64,000 nucleotides of DNA, taken from assembly GCA_029262835.1 (NCBI GenBank), contig JAJCYQ010000089.1, positions 1 through 64,000 of the forward strand, read 5' to 3'. Below, in pieces: positions 44,205 through 52,104 of the stretch (position 1 is its first letter; each line of letters starts with the position of its first letter). The position numbers were made by a program, and so were the translations under genes. This DNA comes from Bacteroidota bacterium (GTDB taxonomy: Bacteria; Bacteroidota; Rhodothermia; Rhodothermales; UBA10348). A model generated the notes under the pieces. The model made no database searches, was not told the origin of the DNA, and saw only the letters and a list, made by a program, of their open reading frames with translations.

Positions 44205-46713
44205 GGGATGGTGTGCTGTTTGGTATACAAAGACGGGCCGTCGTGCCTTCGCCGGCCGTGCTGGCCAGTTGGAGGAGGTCGTCACGCCCGTAAAGCTGCG
44301 TCATGCGTTCAAATACGTTGGATAGGCCAATTCCGAAAAAAGGTTGCCGGCCGCTGGAAAAGCCCGTCTCCGGGAACAGAGCCGGTATGCCGGCACCCGA
44401 GTCCCGAACTTCGACAACGACCATGGACATATCGGCGTCCGTGGGTTCCGCGACGCGGGCCGAAATGGTGAGGCGGCCTGCGCCGCGTACTTTCTCTATT
44501 CCGTGCTTGATGGCATTCTCGACCATGGTCTGCACGGCGAAGGCGGGCACGGGATGCGCGCAGGCACTGGATTCAATGGACACGTCGACCTCGAGTCGGT
44601 CTCCGAAGCGTGCCTGTTCAATGTTCAGGTACCGATGGACGAGCTGGATTTCGTCGGAGAGCGGAACGAAGGGTTTGCTGCCTGTCTGGAGGGTATACCG
44701 GAAAATGGCGGCCAGGTTTTCCACCACCTCTTCTGCTGTCGATGGCTGCTCCTCGATGAGCGAAAGGATGGTATTGAGGGCATTGAACAGGAAATGCGGG
44801 TTGATCTGGGCGCGGAGTGCCACCAGGTGCGCCTCGGAGCTTTCCGATGCCAGGCGCTTTTCGCGTTCAACCATCTGGAGGCGCTCGGCGGCCAGTCCGA
44901 CGTGCACGGCAAACGAGCGCAGCTGCTCGAGGTCTTCCAGGTTGTAGACGGCGCGTCGCGCGGTTTTGGTCGCCAGAATGAACATCCCGACGGGCCGGCC
45001 GTCTCCGCGGACGGGGATGGCGAGTGCGGCTCCGTATTCCATGAGGGTACGGTGCGCGCGCGCGGGCAGCGTGTGGGTGCTGAGCTCCGGGTTGCGCGCC
45101 CAGATGGCCGGGTTGGCACGGAAGTGGGGCCAGAGCGAGAGAAACACCTGTTCGGTCACATACGGGGCGGTCGGATTGAAATTGCCCATGACCCAGGTCT
45201 CGGGTTCGGAGGGTGATTTCAGAAAGAGTACGGCGCTTCGGGCGCCGAATGCGCTCGCCGCGACGCGGACGGCTTCGGTGGCGAGCGTCTCTGCATCCAG
45301 ATAGTCCGTGATGCCTTCAATGAACCGCGAAACGGCCTTTCGCGCGCGTGAACGCTCCGCACTGAATATCCGGGTCACCTGCACGCGCAGTCCCCGTCCG
45401 AGCCGTTCGAAGGCAATCAGTAATATGACCACGAGAAGGCCTTCGATCACGATCCGGGAGTTACCCTCCCGATCCAGCCACGTATCGAGCGCGGTGACGC
45501 CGCCCACGAACGTGAAAAAGATGAGGCCGAGGGCCAGCGTGTAGACGAACGTGCGTGAGAGAATGTCGTCCACCTTGCCGTATCGAAGTGTACCGATGGT
45601 ATAGATCGTCACCGGCACGACGGCCAGGAGTTGGGCCGACACGATGATCCAGCCGGTTACCTGCTCGGTGAGCGCCGTAAGCAGTGGGATGACGCCGAGT
45701 ACGGCGAGGGCGACGACCACGGAGACGAATACGATGACGGAGCTGCCTGCCCGACCCCAGCCCTCTATGTGCTCCGGGTTGTGGCGGGCGGGATCGGCGA
45801 GGAGCGCGGCGGCGGCACTGACTCCGATGTAGCACGACGCGTAGAACAGGATGGGAACGAGCAGATCTTCCACGCTGACCGGACCGAGGGCGCCCCTGGC
45901 AAGCGTGACAAGGACCACCAAAACGAGCACAAAGGGGACAAGCAGCAGGAGCGGGCGCATCCAGCGTCCTGACCGCGACAGGACACCGGTGTCGGTCGTT
46001 ACCTTGAGCACGAGGAACAGTGGAAATCCGATCCAACCGGTCAGTCCGACGGTTGTAAGCACCTGGAAAAGGGTATCGTACGCGGTGCCGGCATGTGGCG
46101 GGCCGAGAAGTTCCACGAGCAGCATGCGGGCGAGGTTACCGAAAATCCAGAGGGAGGAGACAGCAATGAGAGCGAGCTCAAGGCGGGCGGCACGGTTGTG
46201 ACGGGCGAGTGGACCGGCGATGAACAGTCCAAGCAGGTGCAGGAACGATCCGAGCGTGAAGCCCCAGAGCGAAAATTGCCACAGTGTACCGGAGCGTGGA
46301 TAGAGGAACGTCGGGTGCCGCGCGAGTTCTACAGAGGCTTCTACAAATTCGTTGCCGCGCGTGAGCAGGTAGGTGCGCGTCGTGCCCGGGCCGAGGAATG
46401 CAATGGAGTTTTTAAGGTCCTCGGCGTAGAAATACTGCTGATTGTCCCAGAGGAAGAGCACATCCCCATCCCGGATGCCCGCCTCATATCCGGGACCCGC
46501 CGGGAAAACATATTCGGCCGTGATGGCTCCGTCGTCATCTTCCCATACGATCCAATCGGATGCCCGGGCGCCGGAATCCATGGGTGTGTTGGCATCCTGC
46601 TGGTAGGAGGCTACTTCATACCAGTCGAGCCCGACCTGCACGAGCGGCCAGGCCGAGAGCACGGCTGCAAAGAGAAGCAGCGCATGGAGAATATGGGAGC
46701 GGGCGGAGGTCAT
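44182..46713 (-). CDS. LytS-type sensor histidine kinase with PDZ-like and GAF domains
   Basis: An 843-aa membrane kinase. A first membrane segment (ILHALLLFAAVLSAWPLVQVGL) is followed by a PDZ-like extracytoplasmic domain (YVFPAGPGYEAGIRDGDVLFLWDNQ). About eight more hydrophobic segments come next, then a GAF-like domain (ETLATEAVRVAASAFGARSAVLFL). A His_kinase domain holds the phosphoacceptor (LRAQINPHFLFNALNTILSLI), and an ATPase domain has NAIKHGIEK, DSGAGIP and GIGLSNV. It should phosphorylate the adjacent LytTR regulator. A PDZ sensor on a LytS kinase suggests sensing of exported peptides or misfolded envelope proteins, which is inference. Confidence 0.92.
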   Translation of the reverse strand: MTSARSHILHALLLFAAVLSAWPLVQVGLDWYEVASYQQDANTPMDSGARASDWIVWEDDDGAITAEYVFPAGPGYEAGIRDGDVLFLWDNQQYFYAEDLKNSIAFLGPGTTRTYLLTRGNEFVEASVELARHPTFLYPRSGTLWQFSLWGFTLGSFLHLLGLFIAGPLARHNRAARLELALIAVSSLWIFGNLARMLLVELLGPPHAGTAYDTLFQVLTTVGLTGWIGFPLFLVLKVTTDTGVLSRSGRWMRPLLLLVPFVLVLVVLVTLARGALGPVSVEDLLVPILFYASCYIGVSAAAALLADPARHNPEHIEGWGRAGSSVIVFVSVVVALAVLGVIPLLTALTEQVTGWIIVSAQLLAVVPVTIYTIGTLRYGKVDDILSRTFVYTLALGLIFFTFVGGVTALDTWLDREGNSRIVIEGLLVVILLIAFERLGRGLRVQVTRIFSAERSRARKAVSRFIEGITDYLDAETLATEAVRVAASAFGARSAVLFLKSPSEPETWVMGNFNPTAPYVTEQVFLSLWPHFRANPAIWARNPELSTHTLPARAHRTLMEYGAALAIPVRGDGRPVGMFILATKTARRAVYNLEDLEQLRSFAVHVGLAAERLQMVEREKRLASESSEAHLVALRAQINPHFLFNALNTILSLIEEQPSTAEEVVENLAAIFRYTLQTGSKPFVPLSDEIQLVHRYLNIEQARFGDRLEVDVSIESSACAHPVPAFAVQTMVENAIKHGIEKVRGAGRLTISARVAEPTDADMSMVVVEVRDSGAGIPALFPETGFSSGRQPFFGIGLSNVFERMTQLYGRDDLLQLASTAGEGTTARLCIPNSTPSHDPNRNH

Positions 46714-46783
46714 GGAACGAGTATAGGGACGTATTCATTGTAGTTCCATCCACAAATGCATCCGTTTCAATTCGCCTTCCGAC

Positions 46784-47575
46784 ATGCTGATCGACTCGCA
46801 CGTACATATCAACCACGCCAAATTCTCGGACGATCGCGAGTCCGCCCTGGACCGGGCCCGCGAGGCGGGTGTGAAGGCGTTTCTGGTTCCCGGTATTGAT
46901 ATGGCATCGCTTCATTCGGCGTTCGAACTGGCGTCGCGGCATGATGATGTACACGTCATGGTCGGCATCCACCCGAGTCACGTCCGGGAAGTGGATGACG
47001 CTGCGTGGGACGAGGTCGAGCGCCTCGCGACCGACCCGCGGGTGGTAGCCATCGGGGAAACCGGTCTCGACTACTACTGGGATACATCATTCAATGACAT
47101 CCAGCACGACTTCCTGCGCAGGCACATCCGCCTGGCGGCGCGTCTTGGCCTGCCACTTGTTTTCCACAACCGGGATGCATCGGAAGACTTGGTCCGCATT
47201 GTAGGTGAGGAAAAAGAGGCACACGACAAGCCGGATCTCATACACGGCGTCTTCCACTGCTTTGGCGGTCCTTCGTGGTTGTCGCGCGCCGTACTGGACC
47301 TGGGCTTTCACGTAGGCATCGGGGGGACGTTCACGTTCAAGAATGCCGGCGTCCCCGACGCCGTCCGGGATATTCCGATGAATCGGATACTGGTTGAGAC
47401 GGACAGCCCGTTCCTGGCGCCCGTCCCGCACAGGGGGAAACGCAATGAGCCGGCCTATGTGCGACTCGTGGCCGAGGCGCTCGCCATCGACAGGGGAATG
47501 GCGCTGGAGGATGTAGTAAGGGAAACCGGGCAGAACGCAGAGCGCCTGTTCAGACTGAGTAATCGTCGCCTGTGA
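46784..47575 (+). CDS. tatD: TatD-family metal-dependent hydrolase
   Basis: A 263-aa TIM-barrel hydrolase with the metal ligands of TatD: DSHVH (4-8), GETGLD, VFHNRD, FHCFGG and ETDSPFLAP. Members show 3'-5' DNase activity and occur in the cytoplasm. The gene is divergent from the kinase gene (70 bp apart) and overlaps the convergent oxidoreductase gene by 26 bp. Confidence 0.93.
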   Translation: MLIDSHVHINHAKFSDDRESALDRAREAGVKAFLVPGIDMASLHSAFELASRHDDVHVMVGIHPSHVREVDDAAWDEVERLATDPRVVAIGETGLDYYWDTSFNDIQHDFLRRHIRLAARLGLPLVFHNRDASEDLVRIVGEEKEAHDKPDLIHGVFHCFGGPSWLSRAVLDLGFHVGIGGTFTFKNAGVPDAVRDIPMNRILVETDSPFLAPVPHRGKRNEPAYVRLVAEALAIDRGMALEDVVRETGQNAERLFRLSNRRL

Positions 47576-48803
47576 TCTCGACGCGGCTTCCGCTACGGAC
47601 GGCGTCACTACCTCGGATGGCAACGACGGTCGATTCGTACGACCGCTGCCAGTTTGCCACGGCGTCGAATGGGCCATAGAAGTAATTGTCCATGAACGCT
47701 TTGAGTGCCCAGTAGAGCGGCGTTTCGGCGTTCGGGTCATCGGCCGCCGGGTCCTGCCCGAGGGCCTCCAGCTTGGTGGCGTTGGCGAGCAGCGCAATGC
47801 CGGTTTCCTTGTAGAACCGGTCCTTCCGCGCGTAGACTTCCCATCCGAGCATGGGCGCATCGACCTCCTTGAACATCCACGCCTTGCTGTCACGCAGGAT
47901 GATGGTGGAGTCCGAGCCGTAGAAAAGGTCGTACATGCCATCGAACCCCGAGACGAGCGTGGCATCGTACATGAAATTCTGCCCATCTTCGTAGCTGACG
48001 ATGGCCTGGATGGTGTCGGCCACGTCCCGGCCATCCTTCCAGAACATGGTCCCACCGAATCCGGAGATCGATTTGGGGCGCGCGCCCAGGATCCAACTGG
48101 CCGTATCGACCTGCTGGATACCTACCTCGCCGAAAAGGCCGAGCGACACGTCTGCATTGAGCCGCCAGTTGAGCGCGCGTTCGCGCTCGCGGCTGGCCGA
48201 TGTGCGTCGCCAGCTGTCTTTCATGTGCCACTGGGAACGGGCCATGGCGCTCTGCCCGAGGGCCCCGCTGCGGATGAATCCAAAAACAGAACGGTACTGG
48301 GGCTCCGTGCCATAGAGGAGCCCGCCCTGGAACACCTGGTCGCTGGCCGTGCGGGCGGCACGGGCAATGGCTCGGGCATCGTCAAGCGTATGTGCGAGCG
48401 GGGCCTCGCAGTACACATGCTTGCCCGCCTCGAGCGCATGGAGCACGATGTCGCGGTGCATGTGCGTGGGCGTGGCAATGAAGACGGCTTCGATGTCCGG
48501 ATTGTCGAGCAGTTCCCGGTAATCGGCGTGCGTGGCGACGCCCGGATGATCGCGCCCGACGCGGCGAAGCATGATCGGGTAATTGTCGGCTATGGCCCGG
48601 AGGTCGGCTTCCTCGATTCGCGTGAGTGCGGCAGCGATTTCGCGCCCCCATTCGCCAAAACCGATGACGCCGCAGGCGACGGTCTCCACGTCGCGCCGTG
48701 GGGAGCGCGGGGCGGTCGGCTCGGCGCGTGGAATACGATGAATGGCCGCTGCACTGGCCGCCAGTGAGCCCATCTTGAGGAAGTGTCGGCGCGAAAGAGA
48801 CAT
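47550..48803 (-). CDS. Tat-exported Gfo/Idh/MocA-family oxidoreductase (first)
   Basis: A 417-aa NAD(P)-dependent oxidoreductase of the glucose-fructose oxidoreductase family. The N-terminus SRRHFLKMGSLAASAAAI is a twin-arginine signal. The Rossmann motif is GVIGFGEWGREIAAAL; the family EKP motif is replaced by EAPLAHTLDDA (VYCEAPLAH), so the usual catalytic Lys is absent. Later come SQWHMKDSWRR and ADVSLGLFGEVGIQQVDTA. It is probably periplasmic with a bound cofactor and acts on sugars. apbE and a second family member lie just upstream in the same direction. Confidence 0.88.
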   Translation of the reverse strand: MSLSRRHFLKMGSLAASAAAIHRIPRAEPTAPRSPRRDVETVACGVIGFGEWGREIAAALTRIEEADLRAIADNYPIMLRRVGRDHPGVATHADYRELLDNPDIEAVFIATPTHMHRDIVLHALEAGKHVYCEAPLAHTLDDARAIARAARTASDQVFQGGLLYGTEPQYRSVFGFIRSGALGQSAMARSQWHMKDSWRRTSASRERERALNWRLNADVSLGLFGEVGIQQVDTASWILGARPKSISGFGGTMFWKDGRDVADTIQAIVSYEDGQNFMYDATLVSGFDGMYDLFYGSDSTIILRDSKAWMFKEVDAPMLGWEVYARKDRFYKETGIALLANATKLEALGQDPAADDPNAETPLYWALKAFMDNYFYGPFDAVANWQRSYESTVVAIRGSDAVRSGSRVEITGDDYSV

Positions 48804-48833
48804 GTCTATTGACGGTTTTTCAGAGAGATAGTC

Positions 48834-48863
48834 TTCGGGGAGGTACTATTCGGGGAGATACGG
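48834..48863. repeat. 15-bp tandem repeat, 2 units, intergenic
   Basis: ttcggggaggtacta followed directly by ttcggggagatacgg, upstream of the first oxidoreductase gene. Confidence 0.6.
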
Positions 48864-48894
48864 CGCTTTGCGATAAGATAACCCAGTGTGCATT

Positions 48895-48939
48895 CTGAAT
48901 TCCCGGAATCAGAATTCCCAGAACCAGCATTCCCGAATG
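48895..48939. repeat. 15-bp tandem repeat, 3 units, across the apbE stop codon
   Basis: Units ctgaattcccggaat, cagaattcccagaac and cagcattcccgaatg. The apbE stop (48909-48911) falls at the junction of units 1 and 2, so the last ten codons of apbE are repeat sequence. Confidence 0.7.
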
Positions 48940-49934
48940 CCGTCTGGCCAGCTGGATGCGTGCCGGAGCGCCGGCTCGACAAGTACTGCCGTCGCCCACG
49001 CATCGGCGAGGGCTGCGCCGTCGGCGCGCACCGCGGCGAGGCGGGCCTCTGTGAGGGGCTGACCGCTGCGCGGATCCATGACGTGGCCAATGCGGCGCTC
49101 GCCGTCGTGGCCCGACCGGCTGAAACTGGCCGATACGCCGAGCGCTTCATTCTCCATTTCGATCGTGATGAGCGGTCTGCGGGCTGTGCCGCAGGGAGCT
49201 CGGCCGTGAGGGAGAGCACTGGCCTCTGGATGCGCCACGCCCACGAGGAAAGGCCCCCCTATAGCCAGGATGCTGCTCGTTCCGCCGTGAATGAGTGCCC
49301 TCGAAGCGCCCACCTCGTCCGCCATGTACAGCATTTCATCGAGGGCAATACCCTTTCCAATTCCTCCAAAGTCGAGCGATACGTCGCTCGAGTCGAAGAA
49401 TACCTCCGGCCGCTCGGCCGAGATGTGCACGCGATGCCACTGGCTGGCCGCGGCGGCGCGTCCGAGAGTGTCTGGCGTTGGGCGAACGCCAGGGTCAGTT
49501 TGCTGGTTGTCGTCCGGGTTCCGATCGTCCGGGCCGTGGTCGGTGCGGTTGCGATCGGTGCGGCCACCCTGCATGCCCCAGGCTTCCAGGAGCGGGAATG
49601 CGGCCGCGCTGAAGGCACCGCCGCTCCGGCGGGTCACCTCATCCGAGAGCTGGAGCGTACGATACAGGAGTGGCGAGACGGGCACGGGGCCGCGCGCGGC
49701 GCGCGCATTCACGCGGAAGAGCTCGCTCGCCGGGTCGTAGCGCGAGAGCGCCCGCTCGACGCGCCCGGCTTCGCCGAGCAGCGCCTCACCGATTGCCCGC
49801 AGTCGCGCGCGGCCCGTGACTTGCGAATCGTCGTCTCTCGGCTCGGCCTCGAGCAGGCATTCGAACCGGGTGGCCATCGCGCGCCGGGATGTGCGCACGG
49901 AGAGCACGCAGCGCGGGCCATTGCCGAAAACCAT
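48909..49934 (-). CDS. apbE: FAD:protein FMN transferase (ApbE family)
   Basis: A 341-aa protein. It has RRAMATRFECLLEAE, ALSRYDPASELFRVNA, SGGAFSAAAFPLLEAWG, SLDFGGIGKGIALDEML, ALIHGGTSSILAIGG and HVMDPRSGQPL, with DGAALADAWATAVLV near the end. ApbE attaches FMN to Thr/Ser in exported flavoproteins. No clear signal peptide or lipobox is seen (MVFGNGPRCVLSVRTS), so an upstream part may be missing. The protein has an inserted low-complexity stretch of four 5-residue repeats (GRTDR, NRTDH, GPDDR, NPDDN), and its last residues (ECWFWEF) come from repeats. No obvious flavinylation target lies nearby. Confidence 0.88.
   Translation of the reverse strand: MVFGNGPRCVLSVRTSRRAMATRFECLLEAEPRDDDSQVTGRARLRAIGEALLGEAGRVERALSRYDPASELFRVNARAARGPVPVSPLLYRTLQLSDEVTRRSGGAFSAAAFPLLEAWGMQGGRTDRNRTDHGPDDRNPDDNQQTDPGVRPTPDTLGRAAAASQWHRVHISAERPEVFFDSSDVSLDFGGIGKGIALDEMLYMADEVGASRALIHGGTSSILAIGGPFLVGVAHPEASALPHGRAPCGTARRPLITIEMENEALGVSASFSRSGHDGERRIGHVMDPRSGQPLTEARLAAVRADGAALADAWATAVLVEPALRHASSWPDGIRECWFWEF
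49509..49568 (-). repeat. 15-bp tandem repeat, 4 units, inside apbE
   Basis: On the + strand the units are gtcgtccgggttccg, atcgtccgggccgtg, gtcggtgcggttgcg and atcggtgcggccacc. They form two similar pairs, in frame. Confidence 0.7.
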
Positions 49935-49944
49935 CTGTTACCTG

Positions 49945-51378
49945 TTACGATTCAGGGAACGTGCCGTAGGTCGGAATGTCCAGTTTCGTACCCGTTCCAG
50001 TGTGGAAAACGCGGTTTTCGCGGTCCAGGTAAATAGCTTCGCCATAGCGCTCGGACGCTTCCGCCATGGAAATGATGGCCTGCGTAATCAGCGCCACATC
50101 GATATTGCCGTTCGTCTGTTTATCAGAACGGATGGCATCGAAAAGGTTGGCCACGTGTGCGGGAATATGCGGCCCAGGCTCCAGGTTCTCGTACGACTCA
50201 GGATCCACCAGGTCGGCGAACGGCCGCTCCGGGCGGAGTTCGACGGAATTACCTCCGAAATAAAGGGTGGCTTCGTGGCCGCGGATGACCTGGCCCACGC
50301 CCTGTTCGTTGACCGTCGATCCTGCAATGAGCATGCAGAGTCCGGACGGGAATTCAGCAAGCAACTGTGTGTTGTCCGTAACAGATCGGTCGTCGGGACC
50401 GAGCATGGACTGCGTCACAATGTTGTTGCCAATACACACCACGCGCTTCGGAAATTCCGTGATGTTCGCCGCAATCACGAGCGGATGGATCATGTGGGCC
50501 AGCAGATCGCCCAGGATGCCGGCGCAGTAGGGGAGGTATTTGCGCCAGCGGTGGTAGTGCTCCCGATTGAAATCGATTTTGTTGTTTACCGGGCCGAGCC
50601 AGTGCTCCCAGTCCATGGTGCCGGGTGTGACGCCCTCATCGAGCGCGTAATAGTTCCATTCGCCGTCGGGCGAGTTTCGCATGTAGGAGTTCTGCGCGAA
50701 CGTCGGAGGCCCGATTTTGCCTGCACGGATGAGTTCCGCTGCCTTGTGCCACTTGGCTTCAGTGGTATACTGGGATCCTATCTGGAATTTGAGACCCGTA
50801 TCCTGGACCACGTCAGCCACGTTGAAGGCCTCATCCAGGTAGCGCGTCATGGGCTTTTCGCAGTACACATGTTTGCCGGCTCGAAGAGCATCGATGGCGA
50901 CCTGCGCATGCCAGTGATCGACTGTTCCGATGAAGACCACGTCCACGTCCTTGTTTTCCACAAGGCGACGGTGATCTTCGTATGTCTCGACAGAGTAGTC
51001 ACCAAGATTCCGCGACTGGCGGACTGAATCGAGCAGGCCTCGTGCCTGTTCACGGCGCCCCGAATACAGATCACAGACGGCCATGCCTACCGCATTGTAG
51101 TCGTAATTGTGCCACGTTTCGCCTTCGCTGCCCGCGTTGGCGACGGTACGCACATGCGCGCTGAAACCCTGTCCGCCAACCCCCACGAACCCGATGTTGA
51201 GCCTGTCGTTGGCGCCGAGCACAGAGCCGGGGGCAGGGGCCGCCGAGACGCGGGCGGCCGCGTGGCCAGCCGGAAGCCCGGAGGCCAGGGCACCACCCGC
51301 AGCCAGGGCGCTTTTCTTGAGAAAAGACCGGCGCGATGCGGCGGCAGGAGTTTTCCGGGAGTCTTCAGGCGTGGACAT
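49945..51378 (-). CDS. Tat-exported Gfo/Idh/MocA-family oxidoreductase (second)
   Basis: A 477-aa protein. The N-terminus has SRRSFLKKSALAAGGALASG, a twin-arginine signal. The Rossmann motif is NIGFVGVGGQGFSAHVRTV; the catalytic motif is intact as VYCEKPMTRYLDEA. Downstream are QIGSQYTTEAKWHKAAELI, WEHWLGP, and GILGDLLAHMIHPLV. It belongs to the large group found in carbohydrate-degrading bacteria with Tat signals. It ends 10 bp before apbE and shares only about the family core with the 47.5-48.8 kb protein. The ATG at 51378 is chosen because it puts the twin-arginine motif about 16 residues from the N-terminus. Confidence 0.9.
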   Translation of the reverse strand: MSTPEDSRKTPAAASRRSFLKKSALAAGGALASGLPAGHAAARVSAAPAPGSVLGANDRLNIGFVGVGGQGFSAHVRTVANAGSEGETWHNYDYNAVGMAVCDLYSGRREQARGLLDSVRQSRNLGDYSVETYEDHRRLVENKDVDVVFIGTVDHWHAQVAIDALRAGKHVYCEKPMTRYLDEAFNVADVVQDTGLKFQIGSQYTTEAKWHKAAELIRAGKIGPPTFAQNSYMRNSPDGEWNYYALDEGVTPGTMDWEHWLGPVNNKIDFNREHYHRWRKYLPYCAGILGDLLAHMIHPLVIAANITEFPKRVVCIGNNIVTQSMLGPDDRSVTDNTQLLAEFPSGLCMLIAGSTVNEQGVGQVIRGHEATLYFGGNSVELRPERPFADLVDPESYENLEPGPHIPAHVANLFDAIRSDKQTNGNIDVALITQAIISMAEASERYGEAIYLDRENRVFHTGTGTKLDIPTYGTFPES

Positions 51379-51457
51379 GGGATTTTTACAGATAGGGAAG
51401 TGACGTGTGCCGTAAAATAACACGGCGACCCTCAATGTCCAGACCCCTGGTGTACGT

Positions 51458-52093
51458 ATGCTTCCAATCGCTGTTTTTTCCCATGCCCGACGGCGTCGTC
51501 GCGTTCATGCTGTCCTCCAGCTTGTGGCCGGGGTGCTTCTCCTTGGATCGCTTACGGCGCCGCGCTCGGCGGCCCAGGATACGGCCGATCCTGACGCCGG
51601 CGCCGTGCAGTCGCTGGTTTTTGCCGACTCGTCATACATCGTCGTCGATGGCACGTCCAACCGGTCGGACTGGACGGTCCATGCGCCAGCATTCAGCGCG
51701 GATGTCCGCACCTCCCCGGACGGCGCCCCGGCCTCTGTCACGCTCACGGTGGACGTCCAGGCCATGGAAAGCCGAAAGAGCACCATCATGGATCGCCTCA
51801 TGCGCGGCGCGCTGGACGCTGACACCCACGACACCATCTCGTTCGTGTCAGACTCCATCGACCCGTCGGACGAGGGAGCCTTCGCGGCCCGCGGCGAACT
51901 GGAACTGGCGGGAACGAAACAACCTGTCACCGTAGCGGTCACGCGCGGCGTGAACACTACAGGACAGGTTGTCTGGGAGGGAAGCGTACCGCTTCTCATG
52001 ACCGACTTCGGCATCAAGCCACCGAAGGCCATGTTCGGTGCGCTGCACACGGGTAACGAAGTGACGGTTCGCTTCCGACTGGTTGAAGAGTAG
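51458..52093 (+). CDS. Secreted YceI-family protein
   Basis: A 211-aa protein. A leader (AVLQLVAGVLLLGSLTAPRSAAQ) precedes a YceI-type lipocalin-like barrel: NRSDWTVHAPAFSADV, VTLTVDVQAMESRKSTIMDRLM, DTISFVSDSI, GELELAGTKQPVTVAV, MTDFGIKPPKAMFGALHTGNEVTVRF. Such proteins bind polyisoprenoids or other lipids in the periplasm. It is divergent from the second oxidoreductase (79 bp apart). It is followed by the convergent dnaK end at 52105. Confidence 0.88.
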   Translation: MLPIAVFSHARRRRRVHAVLQLVAGVLLLGSLTAPRSAAQDTADPDAGAVQSLVFADSSYIVVDGTSNRSDWTVHAPAFSADVRTSPDGAPASVTLTVDVQAMESRKSTIMDRLMRGALDADTHDTISFVSDSIDPSDEGAFAARGELELAGTKQPVTVAVTRGVNTTGQVVWEGSVPLLMTDFGIKPPKAMFGALHTGNEVTVRFRLVEE

Positions 52094-52104
52094 GGCGCTC
52101 GGCC

